This document shows, piece after piece, positions 1 through 7,617 of a stretch of DNA of 10,940 bases. The stretch comes from Verrucomicrobiota bacterium. GTDB taxonomy: Bacteria > Verrucomicrobiota > Verrucomicrobiia > Limisphaerales > UBA1412. The DNA is taken from positions 1 through 10,940 of the forward strand of contig JAFZAR010000239.1 in assembly GCA_017557085.1 (NCBI GenBank), given 5' to 3'. Made by a program: the position numbers and the translations under genes. Positions within the stretch are counted from its first letter, which is position 1, and each line of letters starts with the position of its first letter. The notes below the pieces were generated by a model. The model had not been told where the DNA came from and did no database searches. It was given only the letters and a program-made list of their open reading frames with translations.

Positions 1-1
1 A

Positions 2-1105
2 GATGACTCCGCTTTACAATGGGGCATCCCGGCAATATGGGAAAGAGGCATTCCCAGTCAAGCTGTCAGAGATATCGTTCCCGGAGCAAACTCTGGAAAA
101 TACTGTTATGGGATCAACATGAACGGAAATCAAAGCGAAATTTCCATCGCCGCACTTTTCAGTCCTGCCGTTTATATTCCAGAAAACTCTACAGCATTAC
201 TTGAGTTTGCAACCGCTTATGACATGATCGCACAAGATGATTATGTGATCCTTAATGCGGGAGAAGTATCCATCACCACAGATAACGGGGCAACATGGAC
301 AACTCTGCTTTCTATTTCTGATGATTCCACTTACGGACAATGGGAAGAAATAAGCATAGATCTTAGCAAATGGGCAGGGAAAACTATCAGAATCCAATGG
401 TATTATAACTTTTTGACCCTATGGTCTGATCAAAAGCCGGGCTGGTATATTGATGATGTTTCGATTACCTCTAAGCATCTAGAAACCGGTATGCTCAGAA
501 TCGGAACACAACTGTCTGCCGGTAATTGGATACTCACCTCTTCAGGTTCATCGCTTAATAATATCACAGGCGGCGGCTTTATGTGGACTACCAACGCTCC
601 CACAGGACATGAATATACCGTGACCTATGGAGATATTCCTTGGTATATCACACCCGTATCGGAGACTAAATCACTTCATCCAGGGCAAAAAAGCGTTTCA
701 TTCGAAGGGATATACACCATGATCGATGATAATAAGAATAATATCCCGGATGAATGGGAAAGATACTTTTTCCAGGATCTTCTCGACACAAAAAAATTAG
801 CAGAAGATTCTGATGGAGATGGACTTTGCAATTATGATGAATTTTTTGCTGGAACAGATCCATTGAATACACTTTCAAATTTAAGCTTATCCATTGATCA
901 ACAAGAATCTGGAGAAATTGCACTCACATGGTTAGGCGTAAAAGGCAAAACTTATCAACTTCAATATAGCAGTAATGCCATGGATTATATTCCCATAAAT
1001 GACTCTATTAGAGCAGAAAAAGAAGGAGAATTAACAATTTATATTTCTCCGGTGAACACAGAGCTCCAGACTGCCTCTTTTTATCGTCTGGAATGCACAC
1101 CTTAA
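2..1105 (+). CDS. Secreted multi-domain protein with calcium-binding tail (C-terminal part; 5' end outside window)
   Basis: The frame is open from the first full codon at position 2, and the first in-frame ATG (119) falls inside a conserved-looking domain, so this is the C-terminal 367 residues of a longer protein, not a gene starting at 119. The first ~155 visible residues resemble the MAM-like or jelly-roll domains of secreted peptidases and adhesins: 'SPAVYIP', 'ISTDNGATW'-like 'ITTDNGATWTTLL', then 'GWYIDDVSI'. A linker follows with a 'W..TNAPTGHEYTVTYGDI' strand. Two calcium-binding loops of thrombospondin type 3 style come next: D-D-N-K-N-N-I-P-D-E-W-E (725-760) and D-S-D-G-D-G..N-Y-D-E (806-841), ending in 'AGTDP'. 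A final ~75-residue beta domain ends in 'SFYRLECTP'. No sorting signal such as PEP-CTERM or a Por tail is visible. The catalytic or binding function must lie upstream and cannot be told. Domain style is known for secreted PVC-group proteins; export is inferred. Confidence 0.8.
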   Translation, partial: DDSALQWGIPAIWERGIPSQAVRDIVPGANSGKYCYGINMNGNQSEISIAALFSPAVYIPENSTALLEFATAYDMIAQDDYVILNAGEVSITTDNGATWTTLLSISDDSTYGQWEEISIDLSKWAGKTIRIQWYYNFLTLWSDQKPGWYIDDVSITSKHLETGMLRIGTQLSAGNWILTSSGSSLNNITGGGFMWTTNAPTGHEYTVTYGDIPWYITPVSETKSLHPGQKSVSFEGIYTMIDDNKNNIPDEWERYFFQDLLDTKKLAEDSDGDGLCNYDEFFAGTDPLNTLSNLSLSIDQQESGEIALTWLGVKGKTYQLQYSSNAMDYIPINDSIRAEKEGELTIYISPVNTELQTASFYRLECTP

Positions 1106-1190
1106 TCATTTTTTAAAGAAAAAGCAAAAATCCACTTGACTCTATTCACAGTACAAGAAAAACTTATTGGGTAACGAATGATTTTCGTAT

Positions 1191-2534
1191 ATGAACAGAA
1201 GAGAATTTATCAAAAATACAGTATTGGCAACCGCGGCAATTTCTGCCATTCCTTATATCAAGGCGGACTCTCCCGGTAAAAAATATAAAACCGCGCTTGT
1301 CGGCTGCGGATGGTGGGGAAATAATATCCTTGGAGAAGCCATTGCCAGCGGAGAATGTAAAATCGTAGCGCTTTGTGATGTAGATCAGAGGTTTCTTACA
1401 TCTACTGAAGCGCGCGTTAAAGACCTTACTGGGGATACTCCTAAAACATACGGAGATTATCGTGAACTTTTAGAAAAAGAAAAACCCGAAATCGTTATCA
1501 TTGCGACTCCTGATCATTGGCATCCCTTGATTTTCATTGATGCCGTCAAACACGGAGCACACGTTTATGTGGAGAAACCAATTTCCCACACAGTACTGGA
1601 AGGAGCAGCAATGGTCAAAGCAGCAAGAGCTGCTGACCGTGTCGCTGTTGCAGGAACACATCGCCGTGTTTCTCCTCATAATATCAGTGCTCGTGAGTTC
1701 ATTCGTTCCGGCAAACTGGGAAAAATTGGTTTAGTCAAAGCATTTGTCAACTATGCCGGTGGACCTGAAAAACCTCTTAAAAACATAGAACCTCCCAAAG
1801 AACTCGACTGGGATATGTGGTGCGGTCCAGCTCCATTACGTCCTTATGCCGGCGACATTAAAAATCCTTGGGGCGGAGGACCTCATCCTCGCGGATTCCG
1901 CTCTTACCTAGATTTTGCCAATGGCCAACTCGGTGACTGGGGTGTTCATTGGATTGACCAAATTCAATGGATCCTTGATCTCACACAACCTAAACGAATC
2001 TTCTCTATGGGAGGTCGCCCGGTTCGCGGTCCAGTTATTTTAACGGATACAGAACAGACGACAGATGTTCCCGATCATCAAATCGTTACATGGGAATATG
2101 AAAATGGAACACAAGTCTACTGGGAACATCGTTTATTTGCTGGCAACAACCAGGAAAAAAGTGAAAATGTGGGCTGCTATTTCTATGGTACGGAAGGTGT
2201 TTTACATCTCGGATGGCTTAATGGATGGACATTCTATCCTGCATGGAGAGGAGATGTCATAAAACAGGGCTCCCAACTCCATCAGCCGGATGATCAGAAT
2301 ATCAAAGAAAACTGGGCTAATTTCCTGGAATGCATCAAAACAGGTAAACGACCTGAAAGTGATATTGAGGCAATCTACAACGCGACTGCCTCTTGTCTGC
2401 TGGGAATGCTTTCATTGAAACTAGGCCGTGCTGTCAACTGGGACGAGTCAAAATGTGCTTTCATCAATGATCCCGAAGCGGATGCTCTCCTTAAGAGGAA
2501 ATATCGCGGATCCTGGGAATATCCAACCATCTAG
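1191..2534 (+). CDS. Tat-exported Gfo/Idh/MocA-family oxidoreductase
   Basis: A 447-residue NAD(P)-dependent sugar oxidoreductase family protein. The N-terminus carries a twin-arginine signal (N-R-R-E-F-I-K at 2-8, hydrophobic 11-22, likely cut after Ala25), so the folded, cofactor-loaded enzyme is predicted to be exported. The Rossmann domain shows G-C-G-W-W-G (38-43), an acidic end of strand 2 (D63), 'TPDHWH' (106-111) and the family's E-K-P motif (128-130). The C-terminal substrate domain contains 'WDMWCGPAP' (207-215) and G-D-W-G-x-H-x-x-D (248-256), whose His and Asp are candidate catalytic or substrate-binding residues. The start is fixed: an in-frame TGA sits at 1179-1181. No Shine-Dalgarno is visible. 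Relatives oxidise or epimerise sugars, and some exported ones act on glycosides through bound NAD (GH109, or glycoside 3-dehydrogenases). The substrate here is unknown, and GH109 signature residues are not evident. It lies 85 nt after the secreted protein gene and is followed by a terminator. Confidence 0.9.
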   Translation: MNRREFIKNTVLATAAISAIPYIKADSPGKKYKTALVGCGWWGNNILGEAIASGECKIVALCDVDQRFLTSTEARVKDLTGDTPKTYGDYRELLEKEKPEIVIIATPDHWHPLIFIDAVKHGAHVYVEKPISHTVLEGAAMVKAARAADRVAVAGTHRRVSPHNISAREFIRSGKLGKIGLVKAFVNYAGGPEKPLKNIEPPKELDWDMWCGPAPLRPYAGDIKNPWGGGPHPRGFRSYLDFANGQLGDWGVHWIDQIQWILDLTQPKRIFSMGGRPVRGPVILTDTEQTTDVPDHQIVTWEYENGTQVYWEHRLFAGNNQEKSENVGCYFYGTEGVLHLGWLNGWTFYPAWRGDVIKQGSQLHQPDDQNIKENWANFLECIKTGKRPESDIEAIYNATASCLLGMLSLKLGRAVNWDESKCAFINDPEADALLKRKYRGSWEYPTI

Positions 2535-2555
2535 AAGAACTTGATATAAAAAGTC

Positions 2556-2588
2556 AAAAGAGGGACAGGAAACTGTTCCTCTTTTTTT
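2556..2588 (+). terminator. Strong intrinsic terminator, possibly bidirectional
   Basis: A 13-bp stem (2556-2568 with 2573-2585, one G-U pair at 2564/2577) is closed by a GAAA tetraloop (2569-2572) and runs into seven T residues (2582-2588). It lies 22 nt after the oxidoreductase stop. Read on the other strand, the same stem is followed by TTTT-GAC-TTTTT and lies 13 nt beyond the stop of the converging phosphohexomutase gene, so it probably ends both transcripts. Confidence 0.88.
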
Positions 2589-2601
2589 ACAATGCTCACA
2601 T

Positions 2602-4101
2602 CTATCGCTGATTGCTTAACCAATGCATTACCAGATGATTGACTTCTTTAGCACAAATAATACTGTCGGCTTCTGTATAACAGCGAAATTCAGGGGCATT
2701 ACCAGAGGGACGCAAATGTATGATAAGATTTGAATCAAATATCATGCGTACTCCATCTGTATAATCTATAGAGACAAGATTGCCAACAGAATTTCCAAAT
2801 GAAAGACTTACTTGATTCTGAAGTTCTTCTTCGGATAAATGCTCTGAGAATAAGCTTAAAATCTTCTTTGAAGATTCCTGTGGAAAATTCTGAAGTCTAT
2901 CACTGTATGTATAACGCTGTGGAAGTTTTGCAACTAATTGCGATAAACTTATCCCATGTTGTTTAGATAATATCGTAATCCCAAGCAAATAGATAAGCGC
3001 ATCTCGTGTGGGCAACGCTGCTAACTCCTGTCCATCTTTCAAAACAGGGGTTTGAAGGAGGAAACCGCCATTTGCTTCATATCCAACAACACGACAGGAA
3101 GGATCTTGATTTTCAGCGGCAATCATTTCTGAAATCACATAAGGAGAACCGATTCGAGTTCTTCGGACTTTTCTAAACAAACCACATTTCTCCGCGGCCG
3201 TATTGCAGCTAACAGGAATACACAATTCCTGTGCCCCTAAAAAAATAGAGCAAAGGATACCACCAACATCCCCCCTTAACCATTCACCATTTTCATCAGC
3301 CAGGAGAGGACGATCACTATCACCGTCTGTAGAAAAAATAGCATCCAACTGGTATTCCTTAGCCCACTTTCTGCCTAGTTCTATATCTTCATCACGAATA
3401 GCTTCCGTATCAACAGGGATGAAAGTATCTGAACGGCCTAGTACTCTAACTTCAGCACCTAATGACTGAGCTATTTCCGTTACCAGATCTCGTCCCACCG
3501 CGGAATGCTGATACACTCCTATTCTCAATCCACGCAAAACATCAAACGAAAAGAAATTCAAGTAACGAGCTTTATATTCGTCTGCTGCGGTTTTATCAAC
3601 AGGTCTTTCAATTTGATATTGCGCGAATAAACTTCCGGTTTCATCAAAAAGATTCTCATCTATCTCTACAATTTGCGAACGAATACCAGCTTCATCCTCC
3701 TTTAATATTTCACCCGCACACTTATTGAATTTTATTCCATTACGATCTGCCGGAATATGACTTCCCGTAACCATGATAGCCGGAATAGAATGTGTTATCC
3801 CATACAATGCAACCGCCGGTGATGGTATAAATCCACAATTCACAGGGCAATATCCTTTTCTTTGAATAGCCAGCATGAGCGCATTCATGATTCGTGGTGT
3901 GCTTGGACGTAAATCTCCGGCTACCGCAATCAAACTATTCTTTCCTGGCCTTATCTCCCCTTTACATTCTAAATACTGAATAAATCCAACAGTATAAGCA
4001 AAGCAAACACGATCTGTCATATCGGCTACCAAGCCGCGAGCACCACTCGTTCCAAATTTTACTTTGGATTCTGACATCAAATCTTGAATAGAAACAGTCA
4101 T
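2602..4101 (-). CDS. Phosphohexomutase (phosphomannomutase/phosphoglucomutase family)
   Basis: A 499-residue cytosolic alpha-D-phosphohexomutase, which moves phosphate between C1 and C6 of a hexose through a phosphoserine. All four functional sites are present in order: N-terminal 'KFGTSGARG' (15-23); the active-site loop T-G-S-H-I-P-A-D-R-N-G (112-122) with phosphoserine S114; the Mg-binding loop D-G-D-S-D-R (259-264); the sugar loop G-Y-E-A-N-G-G (340-346); and the phosphate-binding loop R-P-S-G-N-A-P-E-F-R (464-473). The TGSHIP and RPSGNAP variants differ from the textbook TASHNP and RPSGTEP but match a known phosphomannomutase-annotated subfamily, from memory. Substrate (mannose versus glucose phosphate) is not decided by sequence alone. 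Length is normal. It starts 7 nt after the CcsA stop with no clear Shine-Dalgarno, so it is probably the last gene of the same transcript, ending at the shared terminator. Likely role: sugar-nucleotide supply for envelope polysaccharide or glycosylation (inference). Confidence 0.9.
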   Translation of the reverse strand: MTVSIQDLMSESKVKFGTSGARGLVADMTDRVCFAYTVGFIQYLECKGEIRPGKNSLIAVAGDLRPSTPRIMNALMLAIQRKGYCPVNCGFIPSPAVALYGITHSIPAIMVTGSHIPADRNGIKFNKCAGEILKEDEAGIRSQIVEIDENLFDETGSLFAQYQIERPVDKTAADEYKARYLNFFSFDVLRGLRIGVYQHSAVGRDLVTEIAQSLGAEVRVLGRSDTFIPVDTEAIRDEDIELGRKWAKEYQLDAIFSTDGDSDRPLLADENGEWLRGDVGGILCSIFLGAQELCIPVSCNTAAEKCGLFRKVRRTRIGSPYVISEMIAAENQDPSCRVVGYEANGGFLLQTPVLKDGQELAALPTRDALIYLLGITILSKQHGISLSQLVAKLPQRYTYSDRLQNFPQESSKKILSLFSEHLSEEELQNQVSLSFGNSVGNLVSIDYTDGVRMIFDSNLIIHLRPSGNAPEFRCYTEADSIICAKEVNHLVMHWLSNQR

Positions 4102-4108
4102 TTTTATG

Positions 4109-5770
4109 TTATTTTTTCTTGTAACGAAATACAGCCAATGCCACCAATATCAGTTCTATCAAAACAAAAGCTCCGACAAATGCCTCACCTCCAACACCAA
4201 AACCGTAACTATGCTTACCAGTACCAAGTAAATAGTTTACTCCATAGCCGGCCATAATGATCCCTTGAAAAGCGAGCACACTCGCTGCATTCAGTCCAAA
4301 ACTGCCAATCCATTTCGTATAGCGGGCATGTAAAACCCCTAAATAAAGTAGTAATGCTATCAATGCCCATGTTTCCTTGGGGTCCCATCCCCAGAAACGT
4401 CCCCACGCTTTTTCAGCCCAAAGTCCTCCCAGCAGAGTTCCCGCGGCTAAAAACAAAACTCCTATTTGCATTGTGCGATAATTGAATTTTGTCAATCTAT
4501 CTATTGATTGCAAATCATTTGGATAAAACAAATAGCGAGCCATCGCGACATGGCCTATCCCCATAGCCTGCAGAAAAGCGGCATATCCGATGGTGATCGT
4601 TATCACATGCACCGTCAACCACCAATTCGATTGTAAAACAGGAACTAAAGGCTGGATAGTCGGATCAAAAACAGCAGGCAGATTATCAGCTAAAATCAAT
4701 GTGATCGCTGCCACTATCGACGAAGCTAATGCAAAAACCTTCTGGCGATAAATCAACTCATAAATAAGAGCTATGAATGAAGCCCCAAATGCCATAAAAA
4801 CCAGCACTTCATACATGTTTGTTACAGGAGCACGTCCTGAAATAAGGGATCGCAAAGTAAAACCAGCTACCTGAAATAAGATCGCTACAACAAACAATCC
4901 CATTGCCATACCATAAATTCCGAACTTCTTACCTTCTTTTCTAGAGAGAAGAAGCAAAATAAAACTTAAAAGAAAAAGGATCCATGCGACACGAAATGGA
5001 TGTAAGTGTGTATATAAAAGTTCTAGTTTGATTTTTGAAAGTTCTAACCTGTTTTTTGAAGTTGGATACTGGCCAACTAACAATTGCTGCAACTCCAAAT
5101 GAAATTTCCCAACACAGTTTAAAAACAAATCATTATTTTCCGTCTGATACGCATCTCTTAGATTAGCGTATATATTCTCCAAGTTCTTGCCTTTTTCTCC
5201 ATAGATTTCAGCGCATTCATCAACCGTTATCCAACGGTCTTGCCCTTCTACCGGGACCCAGCAAAAAGCTTCAGGTGTCATTAAAAACTCCAACTGTCTT
5301 AACTGTCTAGATAATGTTTTTCCTTCTGCTGCCAGCTTCTTATCATAATTCGGCTGAGTTTCATTGATACTTAAAAGTTCTGTTAATTTTCTGGAAACAT
5401 CGGAATTAGAACGAATTTGACGATGACTGAAAAATTTCTTATCGACAGATAGTCCTAATCTCTCTTTCAGCGGAATATAAGATACTTTTATAATTTCCTC
5501 ATTCAACCAGTTATTCGTCCCCAAGGCAAAATCGCTCATTACTTCCAATGCCGTCCATTTATGATGTTCTGAATCATACCATTTGGAACGGCCTGTTAAT
5601 TTCACCAAATTCTCACGGGCATAAGTATCAAATGGCTTTTTCCGGCCCCCGTCTTGAATGATCAAGTCATTCATTGATTTTACGGAGACATTTTTCTTAA
5701 CGACAGCCTGACCTTCTCTCGCGAAAAAGAGAAAAAACAGTAAAAGAAAAAAATAACTAACTTTCTTCAT
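4109..5770 (-). CDS. ccsA: Cytochrome c biogenesis protein CcsA (ResC), System II, with N-terminal periplasmic domain
   Basis: The haem-handling subunit of the System II cytochrome c synthase, which works with ResB in the cytoplasmic membrane. A signal sequence (1-22, 'GQA' cut) leads into a ~235-residue domain predicted to lie outside the membrane, including 'DGGRKKPFDTYAREN' (40-54). About nine hydrophobic segments follow (roughly 262-276, 285-306, 320-341, 345-361, 383-411, 434-452, 467-482, 492-514, 529-548). The signature WWD motif W-G-R-F-W-G-W-D-P-K-E is at 456-466. Histidines fit the known haem ligands: H388 (external, before the WWD segment), H481 (membrane) and H520 (external, in 'GKHSYG'). 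The start is firm: an in-frame TAA is at 5774-5776, just upstream. It overlaps the end of resB by 14 nt, implying translational coupling. At 553 residues it is much longer than minimal CcsA (~300-400) because of the N-terminal domain, a form I recall from Bacteroidota and PVC proteins. Confidence 0.95.
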   Translation of the reverse strand: MKKVSYFFLLLFFLFFAREGQAVVKKNVSVKSMNDLIIQDGGRKKPFDTYARENLVKLTGRSKWYDSEHHKWTALEVMSDFALGTNNWLNEEIIKVSYIPLKERLGLSVDKKFFSHRQIRSNSDVSRKLTELLSINETQPNYDKKLAAEGKTLSRQLRQLEFLMTPEAFCWVPVEGQDRWITVDECAEIYGEKGKNLENIYANLRDAYQTENNDLFLNCVGKFHLELQQLLVGQYPTSKNRLELSKIKLELLYTHLHPFRVAWILFLLSFILLLLSRKEGKKFGIYGMAMGLFVVAILFQVAGFTLRSLISGRAPVTNMYEVLVFMAFGASFIALIYELIYRQKVFALASSIVAAITLILADNLPAVFDPTIQPLVPVLQSNWWLTVHVITITIGYAAFLQAMGIGHVAMARYLFYPNDLQSIDRLTKFNYRTMQIGVLFLAAGTLLGGLWAEKAWGRFWGWDPKETWALIALLLYLGVLHARYTKWIGSFGLNAASVLAFQGIIMAGYGVNYLLGTGKHSYGFGVGGEAFVGAFVLIELILVALAVFRYKKK

Positions 5771-7607
5771 TTCTTATATCTGAGTTGATAATGATCTTCT
5801 TCCGCTCTGAGGGATTCCAAAAATACATCAATGTAATCCCAAGTATCATCAAAATCGATCCCAGCCATTTCAACCAAGAACCCGGATCAGCTAAGAGCTG
5901 TAAAGTGGATTGTCTTCCTTGCATTCCAATGGAATACCCTGACTGCGAGATTCGATATCCTTGATAACTCATCGGATGATTCATCCAAATTTTTCGCTCT
6001 AATGCCTCTCCTGTTTTTTCGTTTGTCACACGGATCAAACTCTCATAAGAAGCCGGCATATCCGTTCCTTCAAATGTTGGCATATCAAATTTGAGCAAAC
6101 GAATACTAAATCCTAACGAAACCTTTTCGTCAGTGTAAAGGAAAGTCACAGGTACTTTTGAATCAGTGTTGGCAGCAGTAATGATTTCAAAAGGCCGATT
6201 CCATTGGACAAAAACATTTGTGCTATAACCACTCCCTGACAATTTTAATTCCAAAGCAGGTCGAGAAAATCCCATAGACTCATCTATTGGAACAGGTACG
6301 ATCTGATTCTTGCTTTCCGCACTTTGAACATAGCGTACAACACTCAAACCAGGATTCATTTTCCATCCTTCCAAGGGAATGATCTGATTCAAACTCAGTA
6401 CTCCAACTTGTCGAACTTCTCCTGGTTTACGTGAAACATAATGGAGTTGTTCTCCCGGTCCGGCAATTAAATACACTACACTCAATTCCGCAAAAATGCC
6501 GACATCCATATCTAAACGATCAAAATCATAAGATACCTCGAATGAATTTGCATCAGCACCTTCAAGACGATTCATTCCTAAATCCGGATAATCCGCAAAA
6601 ACAAACCCAACAGCTTTACAAGGTGAATCTGATTCTCCCTTCCAAGTTATTTCATAATAAACAACAGGATTGTTAGGATCCTGGGACACAGTGATTGGTT
6701 TCCCAGATTCTGTATCCATCCGAAAATCAGGGAAGTATTCTTTTAATTCTACGGAAATCTTATCGTCCGCAAGTTTAACAACTTTTCCTAAATTCTCTTG
6801 AACCGGCAAATCAAACTGATTTCCTTTCAAAACAAAACTGAAAATCCCCATTTCCTCTCCATTTTGATTGCTAGGATCAAGAAACTTTTTTAATTTTTCT
6901 TCGGAATCAGCCTTAAAAATCCGAATCAAAAGCGGGCCTATCTGCATGATCTGACGTTCAGGATCTCCACTCAATAACCACTCTTTAATGACATTTTCTT
7001 CACCATCAAGCTGAGGGTTCAAGCTGACAAGCAACGCTGGATTAAAGTTACCATATCCCTCATTCACGATCAAACGTTCTTCAGTATTGACATACCTCTT
7101 AACAAGAGATATTTGAAGAGAATCTGCATCAATCAATTTACTCGTTTGGATAGGAACTGGATGATCGATCGCATTGAGTTTTCTTACATTTAAAGGAACT
7201 CTAAGAGAAAGTTTATCTTCAGGCCGTTCTATTTGTAAAATTTCATTTCCAGTTGTCAGACTATCTACAGAATTTCCATTTTCAATCAGTGTAATATAAC
7301 CTTCTCTTCCGCCTAACAACCCGACAACCGCACCCAAAAGAATGAATAATATTCCGGAATGGGTTAAAACGAAACCATACTGTGAACGTTTCCATGGGAA
7401 CCGAACCAGGGTTGCGCTGGCAATATTCAATCCCAACAACATCAATAGAGCGCAAAACCACCATGAACCATAAAAGGCATTTACGGCTGATTCAGTTGAT
7501 GTATGAGCTTCATAGAAAGTAGCCCAAATCAGCACCACAGACAAAACCGCCAGCAATACCACAGCCAGTCGTAATGAACCTAAATGTCTTAATAAGTTTT
7601 TGTACAT
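5757..7607 (-). CDS. resB: Cytochrome c biogenesis protein ResB (CcsB), System II
   Basis: The partner of CcsA in the System II synthase that exports haem and attaches it to CXXCH apocytochromes. It has the ResB plan: three N-terminal membrane segments (about 14-34, 49-68, 78-98), a large external domain (~100-575) and one C-terminal segment (578-597). The N-terminus 'HLGSLRLAVVLLAVL' is typical. H83 in segment 3 ('LTHSGI') fits the conserved membrane haem-ligand histidine, and the late motif N-H-P..Y-Q-G-Y..S-Q-S-G-Y (543-558) is also typical. I chose ATG at 7607 (616 residues, 10 nt after the upstream stop). A GTG at 7628 would add seven residues and overlap the upstream gene by 11 nt; an in-frame TAA directly precedes it, so nothing earlier is possible. 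Neither start has a Shine-Dalgarno. The 3' end overlaps ccsA by 14 nt. Together with ccsA this makes a complete System II; no System I (Ccm) gene is in view. Confidence 0.93.
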   Translation of the reverse strand: MYKNLLRHLGSLRLAVVLLAVLSVVLIWATFYEAHTSTESAVNAFYGSWWFCALLMLLGLNIASATLVRFPWKRSQYGFVLTHSGILFILLGAVVGLLGGREGYITLIENGNSVDSLTTGNEILQIERPEDKLSLRVPLNVRKLNAIDHPVPIQTSKLIDADSLQISLVKRYVNTEERLIVNEGYGNFNPALLVSLNPQLDGEENVIKEWLLSGDPERQIMQIGPLLIRIFKADSEEKLKKFLDPSNQNGEEMGIFSFVLKGNQFDLPVQENLGKVVKLADDKISVELKEYFPDFRMDTESGKPITVSQDPNNPVVYYEITWKGESDSPCKAVGFVFADYPDLGMNRLEGADANSFEVSYDFDRLDMDVGIFAELSVVYLIAGPGEQLHYVSRKPGEVRQVGVLSLNQIIPLEGWKMNPGLSVVRYVQSAESKNQIVPVPIDESMGFSRPALELKLSGSGYSTNVFVQWNRPFEIITAANTDSKVPVTFLYTDEKVSLGFSIRLLKFDMPTFEGTDMPASYESLIRVTNEKTGEALERKIWMNHPMSYQGYRISQSGYSIGMQGRQSTLQLLADPGSWLKWLGSILMILGITLMYFWNPSERKKIIINSDIRNEES

Positions 7608-7617
7608 TCTATACGCT

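Noticed and set aside
19..204. Small + strand open frame near the left edge
   Set aside because: It overlaps, in another frame, the continuous partial gene that runs from position 2 to 1105; its protein is basic and low-complexity, as expected of an out-of-frame shadow.
1136..1168. TTGACT as a possible -35 box before the oxidoreductase gene
   Set aside because: No acceptable -10 sequence occurs 16-18 bases downstream, so a promoter cannot be supported.
1174..1188. Short inverted repeat ACGAA-TGATT-TTCGT just before the oxidoreductase start
   Set aside because: Only five base pairs, A/T-rich and not extendable outward; too weak to call a regulatory hairpin.
1191..2534. Annotation of the oxidoreductase as a GH109 alpha-N-acetylgalactosaminidase
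   Set aside because: It shares the fold and Tat signal, but I do not see the GH109-specific sequence around the active site, so only the superfamily is claimed.
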